From IMG/VR virus record IMGVR_UViG_3300014325_000020, positions 1 to 46,711 of that record: DNA of 46,711 nucleotides. One strand, 5' to 3'. The DNA comes from a virus. Positions 40,753 to 46,148 of this stretch are shown piece by piece. The notes beneath the pieces were generated by a model. The model made no database searches and was not told where the DNA came from. It saw nothing but the letters and a program-made list of their open reading frames with translations. The position numbers were made by a program, and so were the translations under genes. Each line of letters opens with the position of its first letter. Within the stretch, counting starts at the first letter, position 1.

Positions 40753-41121
40753 TTAGCTCTGTTCGATTGATTTGTTAAACCTATCGATGTACTCGGCTGC
40801 GGCTCGCATGTTGGCCGCGCTGTTGCCAAACATTCCAATCGCTGTGTTGCATCGCGAGCAGATTAGACCTCGCACCTTGCCTGTCTCATGGCAATGGTCG
40901 ACGCACAGCCCCTGCTTCGCACGCCTCTGAGAGCCAGCCTCCCGACTGTCTGGGCTCTTGCAGATAGAGCACAGTCCGCGCTGCTCAGCGTGCATGCGCA
41001 GATAGTCATCATGTGCCAGGCCATACAAGCGATACGCCGCTCGCAACTGCGCCCAGCTCGGTGGCAAAGTGTCCAGATCAATGGTTGAGATGTGCTCTAG
41101 AACAGCTTTCAGACGACTCAT
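40753..41121 (-). CDS. Recombination endonuclease VII-like protein
   Basis: A 122-residue protein with the endonuclease VII core: GLAHDDYLRMHAEQRGLCSIC (C51, C54), CVDHCHETGKVRGLIC (D75, H76, H78, C88) and SRCNTAIGMFGNSAANMRAAAEYI (C91, N92). The four cysteines hold zinc, and the DH-H-N residues form the catalytic HNH. T4 gp49 uses this domain to resolve branched DNA before packaging. This version lacks the extra C-terminal dimer part of gp49. A role as a branch-cleaving or free-standing homing nuclease is possible. A TACAAT hexamer ends six bases before the ATG. Confidence 0.88.
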   Translation of the reverse strand: MSRLKAVLEHISTIDLDTLPPSWAQLRAAYRLYGLAHDDYLRMHAEQRGLCSICKSPDSREAGSQRRAKQGLCVDHCHETGKVRGLICSRCNTAIGMFGNSAANMRAAAEYIDRFNKSIEQS

Positions 41122-41127
41122 GTAGGG

Positions 41128-41159
41128 ATTGTACTAATTCGCACGCGACTGGGTGTCAA
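41128..41159 (-). promoter_or_regulatory. Possible promoter of endonuclease VII
   Basis: On the minus strand TTGACA (41154-41159) and TACAAT (41128-41133) point at the endonuclease VII gene. The spacer is 20 bases, longer than usual. The -10 ends six bases before the ATG, so the transcript would start at or next to the start codon. Confidence 0.4.
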
Positions 41160-41324
41160 TAGAGTGGTTCACGACATGCCCTCTATTCAACTATTCCGCC
41201 ATTCACTCAATCAAAGTACCGTTTAACGATACTGAGTGTATTTTGCACGCATATTCATGAGATGATCCTCACAATACTATGCAGAATGTGCACGAGCGCA
41301 TGCACACAGGCCGCCCAACACAGA

Positions 41325-41347
41325 TGCAATCATTGCAACTAATGCAA
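41325..41347 (+). repeat. TGCAA iteron-like repeats, upstream cluster
   Basis: TGCAA occurs at 41325, 41334 and 41343, three copies at exactly 9-bp spacing. The same arrangement recurs at 41583-41605. One more copy is at 41532 and an inverted copy at 41504-41508. This fits a binding site of a cooperative protein or iterons. Confidence 0.6.
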
Positions 41348-41438
41348 AGCGGACGAGAGGGTATGTTTTCTGGTTGAATGGCTATAGCGCATGTGTGTGT
41401 AGTTTTGTATTATTTATACACGCGCGGGTATTGTTAAA

Positions 41439-41454
41439 TACTACGTAAGTAGTA
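41439..41454. promoter_or_regulatory. Inverted repeat, possible operator
   Basis: TACTAC-GTAA-GTAGTA, a perfect 6-bp inverted repeat with a 4-base spacer, about 70 bases upstream of the -10 hexamer at 41523. Size and symmetry suit a dimeric repressor or activator. Confidence 0.5.
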
Positions 41455-41519
41455 CAGACATGCGATAGCCTCTTTAACCAGCAGACATCCCCTACCATCC
41501 GCCTTGCATTCGTTTCTAC

Positions 41520-41528
41520 TGTTATAAT
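41520..41528 (+). promoter_or_regulatory. Extended -10 promoter
   Basis: TG-T-TATAAT: a perfect -10 hexamer with the TGn extension, 31 bases before the ATG at 41560. A TTGCAT lies too close (13-base spacer) to be an ideal -35, but extended -10 promoters need none. An AAAGAGGA ribosome site follows. Confidence 0.7.
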
Positions 41529-41559
41529 TGCTGCAATCTCCACTCCAAAGAGGACTGTG

Positions 41560-42198
41560 ATGCCGCTGTACCATGCCGCCGTTGCAACGCCTGCAACCTA
41601 TGCAAACATAAAGATTTTCGTGGAAGCCTGTCTAGTTGAGCGGCCTGGCGAACGTGTAGCGATGGGCGCCATTTATGAGGCGTATCGGGCGTGGTGCTCG
41701 AGTGTCGGGGCTACTGAGATTCACTCGCTGGCTGCGGTGGGGCGGATGCTGACGCACTACGGCGTTAGTAAGATAAACAGCGGAGGGATCAAGCGGCTGG
41801 GGATTGCGTTGCGTGATGAGCCGCTGAGTCCTGGGGTTGTGGTGCTGGCGCGTGAGGTGCAGCGAAAATCAGCTGAGCAGCTGGCAGCTGACAGGGAAGC
41901 AGCGCTTGTGAAGCCGCCCAAGCAGACTAAACGGCAAGCTCGCGATGAGCAGTTGCATGCCGAGATTGAAAGCAAGCACCAGAGTGTGGCGGCATGGGCG
42001 AAACAGGCGCTGCATCGCGCGGACGCTGCGCCGTTCGTTAAATTTCTGTATTCGAACTACGTTGACTGGTGTGATGCCAACGGACAGCCCAAGCACACGG
42101 CTAATCAACTGGCGTGGTCGCTAGACAAGGCTGGGTTCCCTATCGATGGTGCAGGCTTGAATGCGGTGATCCGAGGATGGGACACGGCGGAAGAATGA
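41560..42198 (+). CDS. Protein with two D5-C-like (primase C-terminal) domains
   Basis: A 212-residue protein; ATG 41560 follows AAAGAGGA. It seems to hold two copies of the winged-helix domain usually found at the C-terminus of D5/P4-type helicase-primases. The first is IKIFVEACLVERPGERVAMGAIYEAYRAWCSSVG...VGRMLTHYGVSK (about 17-75). The second is WAKQALHRADAAPFVKFLYSNYVDWCDANGQ...LAWSLDKAGF (about 144-196). A charged helical linker joins them. The helicase itself is at 43918. It could load or regulate the helicase, or bind the nearby repeats as a regulator. The 5' end of the gene contains three TGCAA repeats. Confidence 0.7.
   Translation: MPLYHAAVATPATYANIKIFVEACLVERPGERVAMGAIYEAYRAWCSSVGATEIHSLAAVGRMLTHYGVSKINSGGIKRLGIALRDEPLSPGVVVLAREVQRKSAEQLAADREAALVKPPKQTKRQARDEQLHAEIESKHQSVAAWAKQALHRADAAPFVKFLYSNYVDWCDANGQPKHTANQLAWSLDKAGFPIDGAGLNAVIRGWDTAEE
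41583..41605 (+). repeat. TGCAA iteron-like repeats, inside coding sequence
   Basis: TGCAA at 41583, 41592 and 41601: three copies at 9-bp spacing, within codons 8-16 of the gene at 41560, where they encode the three-residue pattern VAT-PAT-YAN. The same spacing is seen in the intergenic cluster 258 bp upstream. Confidence 0.6.
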
Positions 42199-42291
42199 AT
42201 CGCCCTGTTACCTGGACATCCCCTGAACGGGTGATCCGCCCCGCTTGACTCTCCGTAAAATCGCGATTCCGATTAACGATTCGAGGGTGTA

Positions 42292-42390
42292 ATGGACAGT
42301 CTGTGGGGCGTGGTGGAGTTCGTGTGCGTGGTGTATACGGTGGCCGATGTGATCGCGATGCTGGTGCGATGGTTTAGGGTAAGTACCTAG
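42292..42390 (+). CDS. Small hydrophobic protein
   Basis: A 32-residue ORF (MDSLWGVVEFVCVVYTVADV...), largely hydrophobic with a basic C-terminus (RWFRVST), thus a likely single membrane helix. GAGGG lies four bases before the ATG. It stands alone between two gaps. Very short, so it could be chance; the ribosome site and strand support it. Confidence 0.45.
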   Translation: MDSLWGVVEFVCVVYTVADVIAMLVRWFRVST

Positions 42391-42463
42391 TGCATATGCG
42401 AAATAGACTGGCATAGTTCAGTCATCGGTTGCGAGGTGCACCCGGCAGACAGGAGATAGACAG

Positions 42464-42616
42464 ATGATCCGTTCCGAATACACCGCGAACCAGGCCCTGG
42501 AATCGGCCGTTCGCACGCAGGGTAGCTGGGTTACCCCGTCGCGCTGCGTTCGTGCGCGTCTGACGCGGTTTCAGCGCGTTCTGCGGGCGCTGGGATTGGA
42601 GGTGAGCCATGGCTGA
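42464..42616 (+). CDS. Hypothetical small basic protein
   Basis: A 50-residue protein (MIRSEYTANQALESAVRTQG...) with a good AGGAGA site seven bases ahead. Its C-terminal half is Arg-rich and helical (RCVRARLTRFQRVLRALGLE). The following gene starts within its last codons. It may be a compact DNA-binding helix; no family is known. Confidence 0.65.
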   Translation: MIRSEYTANQALESAVRTQGSWVTPSRCVRARLTRFQRVLRALGLEVSHG

Positions 42617-42788
42617 CGCGAAGCACACGCCGGAGCGCCTGCGCTTCCTGCGCCGAGAGTTGGCTCGCTTCGAGGCGGAAGCCGCTTTCAATCGTCGCCA
42701 CTTCAGCGAAGCCGAGGCTGCATCGTGGGACGCGCTTGCCGCTGATGCCCGCGCCGCCATCGCCAAGGCCACCGGGAGCGCGTCATGA
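42609..42788 (+). CDS. Hypothetical small helical protein
   Basis: A 59-residue charged, Ala-rich helical protein (MADAKHTPERLRFLRRELAR...), overlapping its neighbours at both ends. The ribosome site GGAGG is inside the preceding gene. Two helices with a turn at HFSEAEA suggest a hairpin. The function is unknown. Confidence 0.65.
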   Translation: MADAKHTPERLRFLRRELARFEAEAAFNRRHFSEAEAASWDALAADARAAIAKATGSAS

Positions 42789-43039
42789 GCGACCGTATCG
42801 CCGCCACCCTGTGGGCATCGTTCGCAGTCGCATTCATCGGCCTGATCGGGGCGCTGATCGTGAGCATTGCCAACGAACAGGCCAGCTTCGAAGGTCGTAT
42901 TTGGGTTTCCGATTCACGCGTCTATCAGGGCTCGACGCTGATCGGCGTGTGTGGCGGTCAGCCACCGAACCGCGAGACGTTGCCGAAGTCCAGCGACCCG
43001 TCCGTGGACGTGACGTGGTACCCGGAGTGCCCGCGATGA
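42785..43039 (+). CDS. Membrane protein with small extracytoplasmic domain
   Basis: An 84-residue protein with an N-terminal membrane helix (LWASFAVAFIGLIGALIVSIA, in part) and a soluble domain with two cysteines (GVCGGQ and ECPR). The start overlaps the preceding stop. It could be an inner-membrane protein whose tail faces the periplasm, as in small superinfection-exclusion or spanin-like proteins; there is no direct evidence for either. Confidence 0.68.
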   Translation: MSDRIAATLWASFAVAFIGLIGALIVSIANEQASFEGRIWVSDSRVYQGSTLIGVCGGQPPNRETLPKSSDPSVDVTWYPECPR

Positions 43040-43161
43040 GCCGGCCGCGTTTGGCAGTGCTCGCGGCCATCCACCGCGAAACGGTGCTCTGCGCCACATG
43101 GGAAGCCTATCTCGCCGGAATCCCGATGACTTGGTTGACCTATGGCGAGCACAGACCGTAA
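43036..43161 (+). CDS. Hypothetical small protein
   Basis: A 41-residue protein (MSRPRLAVLAAIHRETVLCA...). Its ATG overlaps the upstream stop and the next gene's ATG (43142) lies within it. It is mostly helical. No motif is seen. It is supported by packing only. Confidence 0.55.
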   Translation: MSRPRLAVLAAIHRETVLCATWEAYLAGIPMTWLTYGEHRP

Positions 43162-43315
43162 GCCGGCGGGCCGCCCGTCTCTGTACGGCGAGCGCATGCG
43201 AAACCGGAACGTCAGGCTCACGGATAAGCAGTGGGCGGTGTTTCTGGCGCTGGGTGGGCCGGAATGGCTCAGACGAATGATCGAGTTAGCAACCAGACAG
43301 AAGGAAGAATCATGA
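43142..43315 (+). CDS. Small DNA-binding-like protein
   Basis: A 57-residue basic protein. GRPSLYGERMRNRNVRLTD followed by KQWAVFLALGGPEWLRRMI is the pattern of short phage proteins with a ribbon-helix-helix-like strand (RNVRLT) and two helices. It is coupled to the next gene by an ATGA overlap. A small transcriptional regulator is likely, but not certain. Confidence 0.65.
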   Translation: MASTDRKPAGRPSLYGERMRNRNVRLTDKQWAVFLALGGPEWLRRMIELATRQKEES

Positions 43316-43482
43316 CCAAGGCAGAAATCCAACGACTCGCATACCTGCTCACAGATTATTTCGCAGTGGCATTTGCGCTGCTGATGATCGCTGGCTGCAA
43401 CGCGGACTGCGCGTCGCCGTTCGAGAAGCCGGATACGACCACTCAGCCGGTGAATTGCCAGCAGTCGGGGTGCGCATCGTGA
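43312..43482 (+). CDS. Predicted small lipoprotein
   Basis: A 56-residue protein. After a charged start, AFALLMIAGC forms a hydrophobic stretch with lipobox-like IAGC near residue 29. The mature part is short with four cysteines and Thr/Gln/Pro-rich. The signal is longer at the front than typical. A surface lipoprotein may alter the infected cell envelope. It is coupled on both sides. Confidence 0.58.
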   Translation: MTKAEIQRLAYLLTDYFAVAFALLMIAGCNADCASPFEKPDTTTQPVNCQQSGCAS

Positions 43483-43790
43483 GCCCCGATCTGTATGGTG
43501 CTGCTGCGAATTCGGCGATGAACGTTGCGTCCTTCAACGCCCTGACGAACATGCTGCCGGAACGGTGGTATGAGTACTACGCACACGTGCAGCTAGCATC
43601 GCTGCAGAACTCCCTGGGCCGCCAATCCGTTCAGGAACGAGCCAAATCGCGCCGAAATTCCGCCTGCCAGTGGTTTGCTACCAAGTGGCGAGCCAGAGCC
43701 TCGGAAATCGGCGTTTACGGGGCTGCACGGCTCATGCGCAAGCAGGGCGTTCCGTGCGATGTGGCGGTTTCGATTCTGGCGACCCGATGA
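43479..43790 (+). CDS. Hypothetical protein
   Basis: A 103-residue protein. The GTG at 43479 is chosen because it overlaps the previous stop, the same style as in the early operon. It is helical and basic, with WYEYYAHVQLASLQNSLGRQS in the first half and ASEIGVYGAARLMRKQGVPCDVAVSIL in the second. No family is recognised. The next ATG overlaps its stop. Confidence 0.65.
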   Translation: MSPDLYGAAANSAMNVASFNALTNMLPERWYEYYAHVQLASLQNSLGRQSVQERAKSRRNSACQWFATKWRARASEIGVYGAARLMRKQGVPCDVAVSILATR

Positions 43791-43921
43791 ACACCCGACG
43801 CTATCCCCGAACAATGCAAGAGGCGTTCGGCCCGTACACCGATCATCGATTGCATCCGATGCGTGAGCGACGCGCTCCGAGCTGGTTCGAGCGCTTGTTG
43901 ATCCTGATATGCGGACACTAA
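43787..43921 (+). CDS. Hypothetical small basic protein
   Basis: A 44-residue protein rich in Arg and Pro (MNTRRYPRTMQEAFGPYTDH...), ending in a short hydrophobic segment. It is the last gene of the rightward operon and overlaps the convergent helicase gene by four bases, with no terminator between. The function is unknown. Confidence 0.55.
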   Translation: MNTRRYPRTMQEAFGPYTDHRLHPMRERRAPSWFERLLILICGH

Positions 43922-45330
43922 CGCCGCAAGTCTGCCAACCGCTCGCGCTCACTCAGAGTCAGGCTGATCCCTTCATAGCGGATCGAGCCTGATTTCTTGC
44001 TGGTGATCTTGGGATCAGTCTTCAGTCGCTTAGCCCAGAGCGGCAGAGATACTGCGAACTGGCCGCGCGCTTTAACCCATGTTGAGTAAGACTCATACAG
44101 GTCAGCAGCTTTAGCGAGCGGACTGCTGGATTCCATGACGCAGCATTCAGACATCCAGGTTCCGATATCGTCGTTTTCTTCCATGTACTCCGCGCTGGAG
44201 TTGGAGATTTTCGACGGAATCTGCAGGCCGGCGTTATACCACTCGACAGAGCCCTGAATAATCCATGCCAACACACCAGGCGCCTCGTCCTTGAGTTTGT
44301 CGATCATGGTCATATCGCGCTGACCGGCCGAGAATACGGCGTCGAATGGGATCAAGACAAATCGCCTCACCAGCGCAGGATCAGACCCATCCAGACGCGG
44401 TTTGTGATTCCCGACCACTAGGTGTTTTTGTGTCTGTCGGAACGTGAACGGATCGCCGCGCATGACACGAGCTGTGAGCGTTTCCTCGCCGGTAAGGCGG
44501 TTGATCCGTGCTTCTGCCCAGTGTGATCCGCGCTCGATTTCCCCGCTGATCGCAATACGGATTCCTCGGAGCTGCGCCAGCTCGGTCGGATGTCCTGGAT
44601 TTCTCTGGGTCATCAGCACCTCGGCTGGGAGGTCAAGCGCGTAATCCCCACAGAGCCACTGGAAGAAATTGAACAGCGTGGATTTTCCGTTGCTGCCGAT
44701 ACCGTGTGCAAAGAATATCTTCTGTTCGCGCCTGTCAGCAGTAATGAAATAACCGAGCAATCGTCGAATAAATTCAATCATTTCCTCGTCCTGCGCGAAT
44801 ACGCTATCGAGGAATTTAAGCCAAGTAGGCGTCGGAATGCTGCTGTCTGGAGTACACCTAGCGCACCGTGTGACGAAATCTCCAGCACGTGGGCGAATAT
44901 TCCCAGTCTTCAGGTCGACCATTCCGCCTGGAGTATTAAGCCCCATCGGATCTGAATCCCATGAGTTAATCGAAATACTGATGGACGGATCAGACTTAGA
45001 AAGATTGACGATACTGTTGATCGTGCCGTTTGAAGCGATTTTGCGAGCGAGTTTGACTTCTTTGAACGCCAGTTTCGCCGCCGCCTCACGCGCCACGATG
45101 CGCGAGAAATTGAATCGCTTGAGCCCTTCGTCTGGCGCCCAGCGCTCACCTGTGTTGAAAAACCACTCCATGCCGGCCGTCCACTTCAGCCGATGCGCAT
45201 TGCGTTGCACAAAATCGACCGACAGCGCGTCCTCGCTCAGAGAAACCAGCTTGGCGTCCACTTCCTCGTCGTAATAGTCATCGGGAACGTCGTCGATTTC
45301 CCCTGCCGAGTCGGCATCGTGTTCGATCAT
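43918..45330 (-). CDS. SF3 helicase of D5/P4 type
   Basis: A 470-residue replicative helicase. The N-terminal 200 residues are the D5_N-like domain (WFFNTGERWAPDEG; LNTPGGMVDLKTGNIRP; MIEFIRRLLGYFITADRREQ). The ATPase core has Walker A GIGSNGKST (210-218), IAISGEIERG with E264, VVGNHKPRL (sensor 1, N308) and VRRFVLIPF (arginine finger R322/R323). A short winged-helix-like region closes the protein. The primase part found in P4 alpha is missing. It would unwind DNA as a hexamer at the phage origin. It is transcribed after the VRR-NUC gene. Confidence 0.9.
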   Translation of the reverse strand: MIEHDADSAGEIDDVPDDYYDEEVDAKLVSLSEDALSVDFVQRNAHRLKWTAGMEWFFNTGERWAPDEGLKRFNFSRIVAREAAAKLAFKEVKLARKIASNGTINSIVNLSKSDPSISISINSWDSDPMGLNTPGGMVDLKTGNIRPRAGDFVTRCARCTPDSSIPTPTWLKFLDSVFAQDEEMIEFIRRLLGYFITADRREQKIFFAHGIGSNGKSTLFNFFQWLCGDYALDLPAEVLMTQRNPGHPTELAQLRGIRIAISGEIERGSHWAEARINRLTGEETLTARVMRGDPFTFRQTQKHLVVGNHKPRLDGSDPALVRRFVLIPFDAVFSAGQRDMTMIDKLKDEAPGVLAWIIQGSVEWYNAGLQIPSKISNSSAEYMEENDDIGTWMSECCVMESSSPLAKAADLYESYSTWVKARGQFAVSLPLWAKRLKTDPKITSKKSGSIRYEGISLTLSERERLADLRR

Positions 45331-45342
45331 CGATTTTCTCGG

Positions 45343-45855
45343 TTAGCTGCGGCTGATGCCGTTGAGGATGTCCTGTGCCATTTCGACCGTCCAGGCAACG
45401 CCAGCGATACCGCCGCCGGCCCGGACTTTTTCGATGAATTCGAGCTGGTCAGCGGTCGGCTTTTCCTTACCGTCCCGCTTGCACTCGATGTAGAACGCTC
45501 GGCCGTTGGTTAACATGCCGTGGATGTCGCTGAAGCCTGGCACCGTGTTGAATACGATGTGCCGGGGCTTGCCGTCCTGGCCGTAGTAAACAGCTTTTCC
45601 GCGATTAAATCGACCGTAAAACACCACGTCGGTGCGCCAGCGAATCATGCTCAGAATGGCCTTTTGAACGTCCTTTTCGAGCGGGCGCGTGGACGGCACA
45701 GCAGGCACGGCGCGTTTTTTCGGAGCGGTCGGAATGTCCAACTCAATGCGCGGTTTTTCAGACAGAGCGGCGTGCATGTCGAGCGCCCTCTGATTGCGCA
45801 GCATCTGGTCGCGCAGGCTGATTTTGCCTTTGGGAGGTTTGTAGCCCCAGTTCAT
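45343..45855 (-). CDS. VRR-NUC nuclease
   Basis: A 170-residue protein. ATG 45855 overlaps the stop of the regulator gene; the longer frame is not needed. An N-terminal linker of 50 residues precedes the VRR-NUC domain: PLEKDVQKAILS (conserved Glu), GFSDIHGML (catalytic Asp) and AFYIECKRDG (E-x-K), then QLEFIEKVRAGGGIAGVA. This is the PD-(D/E)XK set of phage-type VRR-NUC, a fold shared with Holliday-junction and flap nucleases. Neighbouring the SF3 helicase, it likely processes replication or recombination intermediates. Confidence 0.9.
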   Translation of the reverse strand: MNWGYKPPKGKISLRDQMLRNQRALDMHAALSEKPRIELDIPTAPKKRAVPAVPSTRPLEKDVQKAILSMIRWRTDVVFYGRFNRGKAVYYGQDGKPRHIVFNTVPGFSDIHGMLTNGRAFYIECKRDGKEKPTADQLEFIEKVRAGGGIAGVAWTVEMAQDILNGISRS

Positions 45856-46052
45856 GAGGCAGCCCTCATTTTCCTGGCAAGCTTGCGCCATTTCGTGGCG
45901 TACTCAAACCGTGCTGAGCGTGGTATTACGCCGCGTGAGTGCCACTGAGACACCCGCCAGAATCCTTTCTGGTCGCGCAGTCCTAGTGCATCGGCTAGTG
46001 CGCGAGTCGATCCAGCAGCCGCCACGAAATCGTGGATTGTCAGTTCGTCCAT
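45852..46052 (-). CDS. YdaS/Cro-like transcriptional regulator
   Basis: A 66-residue protein (MDELTIHDFVAAAGSTRALADALGL then a helix-turn-helix ending VSQWHSRGVIPRSARF). The pair ALADALG...VSQW is the Cro/YdaS helix-turn-helix, with short C-terminal basic helices. It is the first gene of the leftward replication operon and divergent from the early operon, so it probably binds the 96-base region between them. No ribosome site precedes the ATG, and a -10 hexamer ends six bases before it, so its mRNA may be leaderless. No CI partner gene was found. Confidence 0.8.
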   Translation of the reverse strand: MDELTIHDFVAAAGSTRALADALGLRDQKGFWRVSQWHSRGVIPRSARFEYATKWRKLARKMRAAS

Positions 46053-46058
46053 GAGTAC

Positions 46059-46087
46059 AGTAGACCACACAGAAAAAAAGACTGCAA
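46059..46087 (-). promoter_or_regulatory. Promoter of the regulator operon
   Basis: On the minus strand TTGCAG (46082-46087), a 17-base spacer and TCTACT (46059-46064). Six bases separate the -10 from the ATG, giving a start site at or near the A of the start codon. Confidence 0.5.
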
Positions 46088-46094
46088 CTTTTCC

Positions 46095-46122
46095 TTGACA
46101 TACGTCACGGCACCGGTAGCAT
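46095..46122 (+). promoter_or_regulatory. Early rightward promoter
   Basis: TTGACA (46095-46100), a 16-base spacer and TAGCAT (46117-46122), 27 bases before the first early gene, which has CCGGAG as ribosome site. A second TTGACA follows at 46122-46127, giving a 27-bp direct repeat that may be an operator. Confidence 0.6.
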
Positions 46123-46148
46123 TGACAGATCAACAACCGGAGTCAGCG

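Larger units (their letters stand above)
41122..41559. promoter_or_regulatory. AT-rich divergent control region
   Basis: A 438-base intergenic region between the leftward endonuclease VII gene and the rightward gene at 41560. It holds an AATAGAG/CTCTATT inverted pair (16-base spacer), three TGCAA direct repeats at 9-bp steps, an AT-rich stretch around 41395-41440, a TACTAC-GTAA-GTAGTA inverted repeat, and an extended -10 promoter. It is the most regulatory-looking part of the genome. An origin of replication is possible, as the SF3 helicase lies close by. Confidence 0.6.
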
